From: Nocardioides sp. Root240 | GTDB lineage: Bacteria; Actinomycetota; Actinomycetes; Propionibacteriales; Nocardioidaceae | Length of the DNA stretch: 64,000 bases | NCBI RefSeq assembly: GCF_001428825.1 | Contig: NZ_LMIT01000010.1 | Location: forward strand, 465,801-529,800 | Direction: 5' to 3' | Shown here: positions 15,715 to 25,068 of the stretch, piece by piece | Layout: each line of letters begins with the position of its first letter | Position numbering within the stretch: position 1 is the first letter of the stretch | Program-made: the position numbers and the translations under genes | Notes under the pieces: generated by a model | Seen by the model: only the letters and a program-made list of their open reading frames with translations | Database searches by the model: none | What the model was told of the DNA's origin: nothing

Positions 15715-17742
15715 TCAGACGCCGAGCAGGTCGACCGCCGCGGCCGAGGCTCCCCCGGAGAGGGTGCCGTAGCCGGGACCGCGGTCGAAGAAGGCGTCGT
15801 CGGCGGCGGGTACGGGACGGGAGGCCCGCTCGGAGGCGGTGGCCGCGGCGTCGTACCCGAGCTCGGCCTGTCCTGAGCCTGTCGAAGGGTCGTCGGCCAG
15901 CTCCCCGGTGAGGACCACGCCGTAGTCGGCGAGCGCCGCCTCCGGCGAGACCTTGCGCCACACCACGTCGCGCACGACGAGGGCGGGGTCGCGCTCGAGC
16001 GGGTTGCCCCAGCCGCCACCGCCGGTGGTGCGGATCCGGATCGTCTCCCCCGCGACGACCGGCTCGGCGTCGGCGAGGGCGTCGACGTCGCGCTCGTTGG
16101 GGCCGCCGGGGTCGATGGTGACCTGGAAGGGCCGCCCCGCCTTGCCGCCCTTGACGCCCCAGCAGGCGAGGATCGAGCGGTCCGCGATGGACATGAAGTG
16201 CGCGTCCTTGAGCATCCGGATGTGCTTCTCGTAGCCGAGGCCGCCGCGGAACTGGCCGGCGCCGCCCGAGTCGAGGGCGAGGCCGAGCGACTCCACGACG
16301 AACGGGAAGCGGGACTCGGTGAACTCCGTCGGAAGGTTCCGCGAGTCCGGTACGACGTGGATGGTGTCCTCGCCGTCGGCGTAGTAGCGGCCGCCGGAGC
16401 CCCCGCCGAGCACCTCGCGCATGAGGTACGACCGGCCCTCGAGGTCCTCGCCGTAGACGCCGGTGTAGCGGATCGTCTCCTGGTCGGCGGGCATCCGGCC
16501 GTCGACGGCCTTGGCGAGCACCCCGGCGAGCACGCCGAGCAGGCGCAGGATCACGAAGGTGCGGGCGTTGGTCGGCGCGGGGAACACCGGCGTGAGCAGG
16601 GTTCCCGGCGGCGGGAAGCGCATGTCGATGAGGGGGACGACGCCCTCGTTGACGTCGAGCTCGGCCATCCGCTCGGGGGTGTCGGCGAGGTTGCGCAGGA
16701 TGGGCGCCAGCCACTTCTTGAGGAAGACCCCGTCGGAGTAGTCGCCGCAGTGGTTGATCGGCCCCTTGGCCTGCGGGCCGGTGCCGGCGAAGTCGAGGAC
16801 CAGCCGCTCCCCCTCGGGGTCGTCGGCAGCCGTGCGGGTCAGCGTGATCCGCTGGGTGTGCAGCTGGGGCTCGTCGACGCCGTCGTGCTCGGCGTAGTCC
16901 TCCCAGGTCCAGGTGCCGACCGGGATCTTGGCGAGGATCTCGCGCCGGTAGGTCTCGGTGGACCGGTCGATGATCGCGTCGAAGCAGGACTCGACGGTCT
17001 CGGTGCCGTAGCGGTCGAACAGCTCGCCGAGCCGGCGCGCGCCCATCAGGCAGGCCGAGCACTCGGCGTCGAGGTCGGCGGCGAGCGACTCGGGCATCCG
17101 CGAGTTGCGGGTCATGATCGTCAGCGCGGCGCGGTTGGGGACGCCGGCGTCCCACAGCTTGATGGGTGGTACGGCGAGGCCCTCCTCGAACACGCTGGTC
17201 GCGTGCGAGGGCATCGACCCGGGCACCGCACCCCCGATGTCGTCGTGGTGGCCGAAGGCCTGGATGAACGCGACGACGCGCCGCTTCCCCTCCGGCCCGG
17301 CGAACACGGGGACCGTGACGCAGAGGTCGGGAAGGTGACCGATGCCGCCCTCGGAGAGGTAGACGTCGTTGTGGAAGAAGACGTCGCCCTCCTGCATCTC
17401 CTCGATCGGGAAGTCGCGGGCGACCGGGTGGACCAGGGCGGAGTACGAGCGCCCGGTGAGCTTGCGCAGCAGGCGGTCGTGGATGCCGGCGCGGAAGTCG
17501 TGGGCGTCGCGGATCATCGGGCTGCGCGAGGTCCGCGCGATCGCGGTCTCCACCTCGTGCTCGACGGCGGCGAGCGAGCCCTGCACGATCTCGACCAGCA
17601 CCGGGTCGGCGCTGCGGCCGGCGTCAGCGGTAAGCGTCCCGAACGGGAACTGGGTCGGCGCCCGGCGCGAACCGGTGTCCGCGTCGTGGTGGTGGGCGGC
17701 GGGAGCGGAACCGTTGTGGACGGTCTGGCAGCTCAGGCACAT
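15715..17742 (-). CDS. hyuB: HyuB: hydantoinase B / oxoprolinase subunit
   Basis: A 675-residue subunit of the ATP-dependent hydantoinase/5-oxoprolinase/acetone-carboxylase superfamily, working with HyuA. Core motifs include DVFFHNDVYLSEGGIGHLPD, FGHHDDIGG, GTGPQAKGPINH and the glycine-rich TTGGGGWGNPLERDP near the C-terminus. GAGGAG lies 7 nt before ATG 17742, so the unusual leader MCLSCQTVHNG...AAHHHDAD (CxxC then HHH) is probably real and adds about 40 residues before the usual family start. A short REP-like DNA repeat lies in frame near the C-terminus (codons for DPSTGSGQA). The start is 1 bp past the hyuA stop. The substrate is a cyclic amide, possibly hydantoin or a pyrimidine derivative; this is not fixed by sequence. 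Confidence 0.88.
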   Translation of the reverse strand: MCLSCQTVHNGSAPAAHHHDADTGSRRAPTQFPFGTLTADAGRSADPVLVEIVQGSLAAVEHEVETAIARTSRSPMIRDAHDFRAGIHDRLLRKLTGRSYSALVHPVARDFPIEEMQEGDVFFHNDVYLSEGGIGHLPDLCVTVPVFAGPEGKRRVVAFIQAFGHHDDIGGAVPGSMPSHATSVFEEGLAVPPIKLWDAGVPNRAALTIMTRNSRMPESLAADLDAECSACLMGARRLGELFDRYGTETVESCFDAIIDRSTETYRREILAKIPVGTWTWEDYAEHDGVDEPQLHTQRITLTRTAADDPEGERLVLDFAGTGPQAKGPINHCGDYSDGVFLKKWLAPILRNLADTPERMAELDVNEGVVPLIDMRFPPPGTLLTPVFPAPTNARTFVILRLLGVLAGVLAKAVDGRMPADQETIRYTGVYGEDLEGRSYLMREVLGGGSGGRYYADGEDTIHVVPDSRNLPTEFTESRFPFVVESLGLALDSGGAGQFRGGLGYEKHIRMLKDAHFMSIADRSILACWGVKGGKAGRPFQVTIDPGGPNERDVDALADAEPVVAGETIRIRTTGGGGWGNPLERDPALVVRDVVWRKVSPEAALADYGVVLTGELADDPSTGSGQAELGYDAAATASERASRPVPAADDAFFDRGPGYGTLSGGASAAAVDLLGV
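15867..15889. repeat. REP-like dispersed repeat inside hyuB
   Basis: The stretch starting CCTGTCCTGAGCCTGTCGAA belongs to a short repeat widespread in high-GC bacterial genomes, known for its translations such as LSLSKG, FDRLRTG and STGSGQA in different frames. Here it is read in frame in hyuB. I saw no second copy in the window. Confidence 0.65.
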
Positions 17743-17743
17743 G

Positions 17744-19831
17744 TCAGCTCTCCTCGGTCTGCTGGGTGCGCGTCACGATGATGTTGGCGAAGTCGTCGAC
17801 CCGCGCGGTGAAGCCGGGGTGGACGGGCACGGTGGAGCCGAACTCCTCGATGACCACCGGGCCGGTGAGGACCTGCCCCGCCGGCAGGTCGGGACGCCAG
17901 AAGATCGGCGTCTCGACGTACCCGGCCTCGGCGTCGAAGCAGACCGACCGGGTGCCGGTCGGTTGCGGCGCCGGCCTGGGTGCGTCGGCACGCAGGATCT
18001 CGGGACGCTTGATCGGGCCGATGCCGGACACGCGGAGGTTCACCACCTCCACCTGCTGCGACGGGTCGCCGGAGAAGTCGTAGCCGTAGAGCACCCGGTG
18101 CTCGGCGTGGAAGCGGTCGGCGACCGTCGTCAGGGTCTCGGTCGTGACCGGCCCGTCCGGTACGCCGACCCGGACCTCGAACGCCTGGCCGAAGTAGCGC
18201 ACGTCGGCGGTCCGCACGAACGCGTGGTCGGCCTCGGCGAATCCCTCCTTCGTGAGCGCCGCGGCGGCGCGCTCGGTCAGGGCGTCGTAATCGTGCTGGA
18301 GGTCGGCCGGGTCGAGGTTCTCCTGCAGGGCGACGTGGGTCTGGACGTAGTCGTTCTTCACGTCGACGGTCAGCAGGCCGAAGGCGGACACGTTGCCGGG
18401 GTTGGGCGGGACCAGCACGGTCGGCACGTTGAGGATGTCCATCAGCCGGCACAGCAGCAGGGAGCCGGAGCCGCCGAAGGTGGTGAGCGTGAAGTCGCGG
18501 ACGTCGAGGCCGCGCTTGACGGTGACCTGACGCAGCGCGTTGGCCTGGTTCCACGCGGAGATCTCGAGGATGCCGGTGGCGCACGCCTCGGCGGTGATGC
18601 CGAGCTTGCCGGCGAGCTGCTGGATCGCCGCGCTGGCCGCGTCGACGTCGAGCGGGATCTCTCCGCCGAGCAGGTGCGGGGGGATCCGGCCGAGGAAGAC
18701 GTGCGCGTCGGTGATGGTGACCTCGGCCCCGCCCTTGCGGTAGCAGATCGGGCCCGGGTCGGCACCGGCCGAGTGGGGGCCGACCTTGAGCGTGCCCTCG
18801 GGCGAGAGCCACGCGATCGAGCCGCCACCGGCCCCGACGGTGACGACGTCGATCATCGGGATCTTCGACGGGTACACGCCGACGCTGCCCTCGGTGGTCA
18901 GCGTCGGGTCGCCGTCGATGACGACGGACACGTCGGTCGACGTACCGCCGCCGTCGGAGGTGAGCACCTTGTCGAAGCCGGCGACCTTCGCGATCAGCGC
19001 GGCGCCGAGCGCGCCGGCGGCGGGGCCGGACAGGACGGTGGTGATCGGCTGGTGCACGACCTCGTCGGCCGAGAGCACGCCGCCGTTGGACTTCATCACG
19101 TAGAACGGGACGGTCCGGCCGCTCTGCGTGGCCAGGCGGTCCTTGATGTTGGTGACGTAGCGGCTGAGCTTGGGCTTGACGGCCGCGTCGACGAGCGTGG
19201 TCATCGACCGCTCGTACTCGCGGTACTCGCGCAGCACCTCGCTGGAGATCGAGACGACGGCGTCCGGGTGCTCCTCGGCGAGGATCGCGCGCATCCGCTC
19301 CTCGTGCGCGGGGTTGGCGTAGGCGTGAAGGAAGCAGACACCGAGGGTGTCGATCCCCTTGGCCCTGAACCAGCGCGCGACCCGGCGGGCGCCGTCCTCG
19401 TCGAACGGGCGGATCTCCGCGCCGGTGAAGTCGAGCCGGCCGCCGACGCCCTGCACCAGGTCGCGCGGGACGATCCGGTCCGGCTTCACCCAGAAGTACG
19501 AGTTGCCGTAGCCGTCCGGCACCGACTGCCGGGCGATCTCGAGCATCGCCTCGTAGCCGGCCGTGGTGATGAAGCCGAGCGCGTCGACCTTGCCCTCGAG
19601 GAGCTGGTTGGTCGCGACCGTCGTACCGTGGCTGACCGCGACCACGTCGTCGAACTGCGCGCCCGCGATCTCCAGCACCTTGTCGATGCCGGCCAGGAAC
19701 CCGTCGGCCGGGTTGCCCGGCGTGCTCGGGGTCTTGGTCGTGACGACCTCACCGCTGTCCTCGTCGAAGGCGACGACGTCGGTGAACGTGCCGCCGGTGT
19801 CGATGCCGATCCTGATCCGCCTCGCTGTCAT
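17744..19831 (-). CDS. hyuA: HyuA: hydantoinase A / oxoprolinase ATP-binding subunit
   Basis: A 695-residue subunit holding the ATP site of a hydantoinase/oxoprolinase-type enzyme. Phosphate loops GIDTGGTFTDVVAF at residues 9-22 and TSDGGGTSTDVSVV are intact, as are SHGTTVATNQLLEGK, SSEVLREYREYERSMTTLVDA, SGPAAGALGA and GAGGGSIAW. Together with HyuB it should open a lactam or imide ring at the cost of ATP. The gene heads a five-gene run: hyuA-hyuB-NmrA-arcC-barbiturase. No clear Shine-Dalgarno precedes the ATG. A 7-bp-arm palindrome 68 bp upstream is a likely operator. Carboxylase activity on a ketone (acetone/acetophenone carboxylase relatives) is an alternative, but no third subunit is present. 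Confidence 0.9.
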   Translation of the reverse strand: MTARRIRIGIDTGGTFTDVVAFDEDSGEVVTTKTPSTPGNPADGFLAGIDKVLEIAGAQFDDVVAVSHGTTVATNQLLEGKVDALGFITTAGYEAMLEIARQSVPDGYGNSYFWVKPDRIVPRDLVQGVGGRLDFTGAEIRPFDEDGARRVARWFRAKGIDTLGVCFLHAYANPAHEERMRAILAEEHPDAVVSISSEVLREYREYERSMTTLVDAAVKPKLSRYVTNIKDRLATQSGRTVPFYVMKSNGGVLSADEVVHQPITTVLSGPAAGALGAALIAKVAGFDKVLTSDGGGTSTDVSVVIDGDPTLTTEGSVGVYPSKIPMIDVVTVGAGGGSIAWLSPEGTLKVGPHSAGADPGPICYRKGGAEVTITDAHVFLGRIPPHLLGGEIPLDVDAASAAIQQLAGKLGITAEACATGILEISAWNQANALRQVTVKRGLDVRDFTLTTFGGSGSLLLCRLMDILNVPTVLVPPNPGNVSAFGLLTVDVKNDYVQTHVALQENLDPADLQHDYDALTERAAAALTKEGFAEADHAFVRTADVRYFGQAFEVRVGVPDGPVTTETLTTVADRFHAEHRVLYGYDFSGDPSQQVEVVNLRVSGIGPIKRPEILRADAPRPAPQPTGTRSVCFDAEAGYVETPIFWRPDLPAGQVLTGPVVIEEFGSTVPVHPGFTARVDDFANIIVTRTQQTEES

Positions 19832-19898
19832 GACTCACATTCAAGTGAACCTGCGCGGGGTGCGACGACGGCATCATCTGCCGATCAGGGAGAGGATC

Positions 19899-19917
19899 GC
19901 GGGCAGATGTTGCCCGC
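19899..19917 (-). promoter_or_regulatory. Candidate PucR operator before hyuA
   Basis: GCGGGCA-GATGT-TGCCCGC is a perfect 7-bp-arm palindrome 68 bp upstream of the hyuA ATG. On the minus strand its core reads GGCAAC-N3-TGCC, as at the CoA-transferase site. Confidence 0.55.
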
Positions 19918-19926
19918 CGGCGCGAT

Positions 19927-20060
19927 GGGAGTTTCACCGGCCGGCCGGTGATTCTCCCGACCTTGGACGACAAAACTCATGCTGGGACGAGGAAACTTCG
20001 TCGTCCAAGCGTGAGTTTCACCGGCCGGCCGGTGAAACTCATGCTGGGACGACAAAACTC
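19927..20060. repeat. Palindromic repeat cluster between amidase and hyuA
   Basis: Two copies of a GTTTCACCGGCCGGCCGGTG palindrome: an imperfect one at 19927-19958 and a perfect 28-bp one at 20013-20040. Between them TTGGACGAC (19963) pairs with GTCGTCCAA (20000). The phrase ACTCATGCTGGGACGA occurs twice (19975 and 20037). It lies just past the amidase stop and before the hyuA promoter, so it may end amidase transcripts, and it looks like a mobile palindromic unit. Confidence 0.7.
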
Positions 20061-20083
20061 CCGCGCGGCCAGCTGGGGACCGG

Positions 20084-21487
20084 TCAGGCGCGGAGCCACT
20101 CGAAGGCGCGGGCGACCTGCAGCAGGCGGAGGTCGGCGCCGTGGGGAGCGACCAGCTGGACGCCGACGGGGAGGCCGTCGGCCGTCGTACCGGCGGGGAC
20201 GGAGATGGCCGGGCAGCCGGTGACCGTGATGAAGTACGCCGACCTCATCCAGTCCAGGTACGACGCCATCGGCCGGCCGTTGATGGTGGTCGGGAACTCC
20301 TGGTCCGCCGGGAACGGCGGCACCTGGGAGACCGGCAGCACGAGCAGGTCGTGGTCGGTGAAGAAGGCGCGCATGGTCTCGCTCAGCGCGGTGCGCTGGG
20401 CGTATGCGCGGGCGACGTCGGCACCGGTCAGCGACGCACCGGCGCGGATGTTGTCGGCGAGGGAGGCCTTGAAGGACGTGGGGTGCTCAGCGAGCAGGGG
20501 GCCCAGGCGGGCCTGGAAGTGCCAGGCGCGGAGGGTGCGGAAGGTGTCGTCGGCCAACCCCAGGTCCGGGTACGACGACCGCACCACCGCGCCCGCGGCG
20601 GCCAGCGCCCGGCCTGCCTCCTCCACCACCCGGGCCACCTCGTGGTCCACCTCGAACGCAGCCCCGAGGTCGACGGAGAGCCCCACGCGGAGGCCGCGCA
20701 GGTCGGCGGGCGCCGGGCCGGCGAAGACCGCCCCGGGATCCCCGAGGGCTTGGGGAGCACGCGGGTCGGGCCCGGCCAGGACCGAGAGCAGCAGGGCGAG
20801 GTCGCCGACGTTGCGGGCCATCGGGCCACCGACGGAGGTGGTCTCCCAGTGGTTGAGCTGCGGCCACTCGGGCACGCGGCCCAGGCTCGGGCGCAGGCCG
20901 ACGACGCCGCAGAAGGACGCGGGGTTGCGCAGCGAGCCGCCCATGTCGGAGCCGTCGGCGAGGGGCACCATGCCGGATGCGAGGGCGCAGGCCGCTCCCC
21001 CGCTCGAGCCGCCGGCGGACCGGGTGGGGTCGACCGGGTTCAGCGTGGTGCCGAAGACCGTGTTGAAGGTGTGCGACCCGGCCGCGAACTCCGGCACGTT
21101 GGTCTTGCCGATCGTGACGGCACCAGCGGCGCGGACCCGCTCGACGATCAGTTCGTCGCGATCGGGGACGTGGTCGGCGTAAAGGGGCGAGCCCCAGGTC
21201 GTGCGCCAGCCGCCGACCTGGTGGGTGTCCTTGAACGCGAACGGCAGGCCGTGCAGCGGACCGACCTGCTCGCCACGGGCCAGCGCCTCGTCGGCCGCGG
21301 CCGCACCCTCGCGGGCCCGCTCCTCGTCGAGCGAGACGATCGCGTTGAGCTGCGGGTTGCGCTCCGCGATCCGCTCGAGGTGCAGGTCGAGCAGCTCGCG
21401 GGCCGAGATCTGCCGGCTCCGTACGGCGGCCGCCTGGTCGCGCGCGCTGGAGTCCGGGGTGAGGGAGACGGTCGCGGGGTGATTCAT
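20084..21487 (-). CDS. Amidase-signature family amidase
   Basis: A 467-residue amidase with the full Ser-cisSer-Lys triad: Lys86 (AFKDTHQ), the SAGGSSGG block at 158-164 and nucleophile Ser185 in SDMGGSLRNPA. C-terminal GCPAISVPAG is the conserved family segment. These enzymes hydrolyse linear amides (AtzE/AtzF, GatA and nicotinamidase-like members). The ATG overlaps the coxG stop by ATGA, so it is the sixth and last gene of the permease/Mo-hydroxylase operon. Within the proposed pathway it could hydrolyse ureidomalonate or malonamate. A repeat cluster just past the stop may act as terminator. Confidence 0.9.
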   Translation of the reverse strand: MNHPATVSLTPDSSARDQAAAVRSRQISARELLDLHLERIAERNPQLNAIVSLDEERAREGAAAADEALARGEQVGPLHGLPFAFKDTHQVGGWRTTWGSPLYADHVPDRDELIVERVRAAGAVTIGKTNVPEFAAGSHTFNTVFGTTLNPVDPTRSAGGSSGGAACALASGMVPLADGSDMGGSLRNPASFCGVVGLRPSLGRVPEWPQLNHWETTSVGGPMARNVGDLALLLSVLAGPDPRAPQALGDPGAVFAGPAPADLRGLRVGLSVDLGAAFEVDHEVARVVEEAGRALAAAGAVVRSSYPDLGLADDTFRTLRAWHFQARLGPLLAEHPTSFKASLADNIRAGASLTGADVARAYAQRTALSETMRAFFTDHDLLVLPVSQVPPFPADQEFPTTINGRPMASYLDWMRSAYFITVTGCPAISVPAGTTADGLPVGVQLVAPHGADLRLLQVARAFEWLRA

Positions 21488-22107
21488 CGACGACGGCCCA
21501 GCACCGCGCCGACCACGACGCCGGCGAGGACCAGCCCACCGCCGACCACGACGCCGGCGAGGAAGGAGTCACCGCCGACGGCAGCGCCACGGGAGGACTT
21601 CGGCGCCGCGGAGTAGACCGGCGTGCCCTCGGCGGACACCGAGGCCTCGACCGGCGCGGCGACAGGCAGGCCGTGGGCGATGACGCCCTCGACGTTGCCG
21701 AAGAACTCGGCGGCCATCCGGCGCGAGACACTGGTGAGCATCCGCTGGCCGACGCCACCGATCATGCCGCCGACGACCGCGTCGGCGTCGTACGACAGCA
21801 CCGTCCGGCCCCCGTCGTCCTTGAAGGTGACCAGCACGGTCGCGTCGATCGTGCCCGGCGCACCGGCGCCCTTGAGCCGCATCGTCAGACCCTCGCCCTC
21901 GCGGAGGTCCTCGAGGACGCACGAGCCCGAGTAGGTGCCGCGGATCGCGGCGACTCCGGCGCTGACGGTCATCGCGTAGGCGTTCGTGCCGGTCGCCTCG
22001 AGCTGCTCGCAGCCGGGGATCGTCGCGACCAGCACGCGCGGGTCGAGGATCGCCTCCCAGACCTGGGCGACGGGGGCGGCGATGGCGTTCTCACCGGAGA
22101 TCTTCAC
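21484..22107 (-). CDS. coxG: CoxG-like SRPBCC protein
   Basis: A 207-residue protein of the CO dehydrogenase subunit G family: a START/SRPBCC fold of about 150 residues beginning [23 protein letters not shown] and including GCEQLEATG and GGVGQRMLTSVSRRMAAEFF. A linker then leads to a C-terminal hydrophobic segment rich in Gly/Val (residues 180-203) ending RRR, a likely membrane anchor. CoxG proteins help recruit or mature Mo-hydroxylases at the membrane. GTG 22107 overlaps the large Mo-subunit stop (GTGA) and its own stop overlaps the amidase start. The presence of CoxG does not imply CO oxidation here. Confidence 0.87.
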   Translation of the reverse strand: MKISGENAIAAPVAQVWEAILDPRVLVATIPGCEQLEATGTNAYAMTVSAGVAAIRGTYSGSCVLEDLREGEGLTMRLKGAGAPGTIDATVLVTFKDDGGRTVLSYDADAVVGGMIGGVGQRMLTSVSRRMAAEFFGNVEGVIAHGLPVAAPVEASVSAEGTPVYSAAPKSSRGAAVGGDSFLAGVVVGGGLVLAGVVVGAVLGRRR

Positions 22108-24509
22108 TTCGGCTCCTGGGCGTGGGGGACGTGGGCCGCACGGAGCGCGAACAGCTCCGACGGCGAGATGGGCATGGCGGTGATGCCGAAGGTCGGCGAC
22201 ACCGCCCGCTCGGCGTCCTCGATGGCCGCGGCGAAGGCGGCGGACCCGGGGATCACGCCGGCCTCGCCGGCGCCCTTGATGCCGAGCGGGTTGAGCGGGG
22301 AGGGCGTCTCGAGGTGGTCGATCTCGATGCTGGTCGGCACCTCGGTGACGTACGGCATGAGGAAGTCCATGAACGAGGCGTTGAGCAGCTGACCGGACTC
22401 GTCGTAGGCCATCCGTTCGTAGAGCGCGCCGCCGACGCCCTGCGCGACGCCGCCGTGGATCTGGCCCTCGACGATCATCGGGTTGATCAGGTGCCCGCAG
22501 TCGTGGACCACGGCGTACTTGAGGATCCGGATCTCGGCGGTGTCGACGTCGGTCTCGACGATGACGGCGTGCATGCCGGACGCGAAGGTCGAGCGCGGCG
22601 GCGAGTAGAAGTCCTTGCCCTCCAGGCCCGGCTCGTCGTCCTCGGCGACCGGCGGCTTGTCCGGGTCGCCGACGTTGAACTGGGTGGCGGCCTTGGACGC
22701 CTCGTCGAAGGCGTAGCGCAGCGGGTTCGACAGGACGGCGATCGTGCCGAGCGGGATCGAGCTCTCGGTGCCCTTGACGCTGACGACGCCGTCGACGATC
22801 TCGAGGTCCTCCACGTCGGCCTCGAGCGCGTCGGCCGCGATCCGCAGCGCCTTCTCCTTCGTCCGCTTGGCGGCGAGGTGGATCGCGGAGCCGCTCATCA
22901 CGGCCGCACGGGAGGCGAAGGTGCCCACGGCGTACGGCATCCGGCGGGTGTCGCCCGTGGTGATCTCGACGTCCTCGAAGCGCACCCCGAGCTCGTCGGC
23001 CACGATCTGCGCGAACGCCGTCTGGTGGCCCTGGCCCTGGGTGGTGAGGCCGGTCGCGACCTTCACCTTGCCCGACGTCTCGATGTGCACGTGGGCGCCC
23101 TCGTAGGGGCCCACGCCGGTGCCCTCGACGTAGCAGGCGAGGCCGAGGCCGACCCGCTTGCCGAGCGCCGCCTGCTGCTCGCGGAAGGCCGGGAAGCCGT
23201 CCCAGTCGACGAGCTCCTTGATCTTCTCGAGCATCGCCGGGTAGTCGCCGGAGTCGTACTCGAGCTCGCGGCCGTCCTGGAAGATCAGCCCGTGGTCGTA
23301 GGGGAACTCGTCGGGCTGGATGAAGTTCGCGGCCCGCACCTCCGCCCGGTCCATGCCGAGCTCGGCGGCGATCGCGTCCATGGTCCGCTCCATGACGAAG
23401 CAGCCCTGCGGCCGGCCCGCGCCACGGTACGGAGTCACGATCACCGTGTTCGTGTAGAGCGAGTCGAAGCGGACCCGGTAGGCGCCCGGCTTGTAGGGAC
23501 CGAGCAGCTGGGTCGAGGTGATGATCGGGACGATCAGGCCGTACGGCGTGTAGGCGCCGTGGTCGTGCCAGAACCGGACGTCCAGCCCGAGCACGCGGCC
23601 GTCGTCGTCGAAGCCGACCTCGACGTGGTGCACCTGGGCACGCTCGTGCGCGGAGGAGATGAAGTGCTCGCGCCGGTCCTCGGTGAACTTCACGGCACGG
23701 CCGAGCCGCTGCGCGGCGAGCGGGACGAGCAGCTCCTCGGGCCACGGGTGCACGATCTTGACGCCGAAGCCGCCGCCGACGTCGGGGGTGATCACGTCGA
23801 CCTGGCCGAGGTCGAGGCCGAGCTTGGCGGCGACCGCGGCGCGGACACCGGTCGAGGTCTGCGTCGACGACCACACCTGCAGCCGGCCCTGGTCGGGGTC
23901 CCAGCGGGCGACGACGCCGCGGCCCTCCATCGGCATGCAGGCGCTGCGCTCGATCTGCAGGTCGAGCGCGAGGCGGTGCGGCGCGGCCGCGATGGCCGCC
24001 GGGGCGTCGCCGTTGGACTGCTCGGTCGTGGCGGCGACGTTGCCGGGCACGTCCTCGTGCACGAGCAGGTCCGCAGCGCGCGCGGCCTCGATGCCGACCA
24101 CGGCGGGGAGCAGCTCGTAGTCGACGACGATCCGTGCGAGGGCGTCCTCGGCGACGTACCGGTCCGTGGCGACGACGAACGCGATCGCCTCGCCGACGTG
24201 GTTGACCTCGTCCTTCGCGAGCGCGTACTGCGTGCGGCCGTGGGTCAGGGTCGGGTGCGGGATCAGCAGCGGCAGCGGCTCCGCCATCGCGCCCTCGAGG
24301 TCCTCGTGGGTCCAGACCGCGTGCACGCCGTCGAGGTCGAGGACGGCGTCGACGTCGATCGACAGGATCCGGGCGTGGGCGTGCGGGCTGCGCAGGACCG
24401 CGGCGTGCAGGGCGTCGGGGGCGACGTCGTCGACGTAGCGTCCGTTGCCACGGACGAAGCGGTCGTCCTCGACGCGCTGGACCTTGGCGCCGACGAGCTT
24501 GGCGCTCAT
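22104..24509 (-). CDS. Molybdopterin-binding large subunit of a xanthine-dehydrogenase-family hydroxylase
   Basis: An 801-residue Mo-cofactor subunit. N-terminal [22 protein letters not shown] and [10 protein letters not shown] are typical; cofactor-binding motifs [34 protein letters not shown] and the catalytic-Glu region [12 protein letters not shown] are intact. The Cys-containing active-site loop of true aerobic CO dehydrogenase (AYxCSFR) is replaced by TPYRGAGRP, so it is a form II-like hydroxylase of unknown N-heterocycle. With the Fe-S and FAD subunits it would hydroxylate a ring carbon using water, for instance uracil to barbiturate. A 61-bp gap with a CGAAGTT/AACTTCG inverted repeat (24521/24555) separates it from the Fe-S subunit, unlike the other overlapping genes. 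Confidence 0.9.
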   Translation of the reverse strand: MSAKLVGAKVQRVEDDRFVRGNGRYVDDVAPDALHAAVLRSPHAHARILSIDVDAVLDLDGVHAVWTHEDLEGAMAEPLPLLIPHPTLTHGRTQYALAKDEVNHVGEAIAFVVATDRYVAEDALARIVVDYELLPAVVGIEAARAADLLVHEDVPGNVAATTEQSNGDAPAAIAAAPHRLALDLQIERSACMPMEGRGVVARWDPDQGRLQVWSSTQTSTGVRAAVAAKLGLDLGQVDVITPDVGGGFGVKIVHPWPEELLVPLAAQRLGRAVKFTEDRREHFISSAHERAQVHHVEVGFDDDGRVLGLDVRFWHDHGAYTPYGLIVPIITSTQLLGPYKPGAYRVRFDSLYTNTVIVTPYRGAGRPQGCFVMERTMDAIAAELGMDRAEVRAANFIQPDEFPYDHGLIFQDGRELEYDSGDYPAMLEKIKELVDWDGFPAFREQQAALGKRVGLGLACYVEGTGVGPYEGAHVHIETSGKVKVATGLTTQGQGHQTAFAQIVADELGVRFEDVEITTGDTRRMPYAVGTFASRAAVMSGSAIHLAAKRTKEKALRIAADALEADVEDLEIVDGVVSVKGTESSIPLGTIAVLSNPLRYAFDEASKAATQFNVGDPDKPPVAEDDEPGLEGKDFYSPPRSTFASGMHAVIVETDVDTAEIRILKYAVVHDCGHLINPMIVEGQIHGGVAQGVGGALYERMAYDESGQLLNASFMDFLMPYVTEVPTSIEIDHLETPSPLNPLGIKGAGEAGVIPGSAAFAAAIEDAERAVSPTFGITAMPISPSELFALRAAHVPHAQEPK

Positions 24510-24570
24510 CGGGGTCCCCGCGAAGTTGTTCGGGGGAGCGAAGCGGAGGAGAAGAACTTCGTGGGGTGGT

Positions 24571-25064
<494 letters not shown>

Positions 25065-25068
<4 letters not shown>

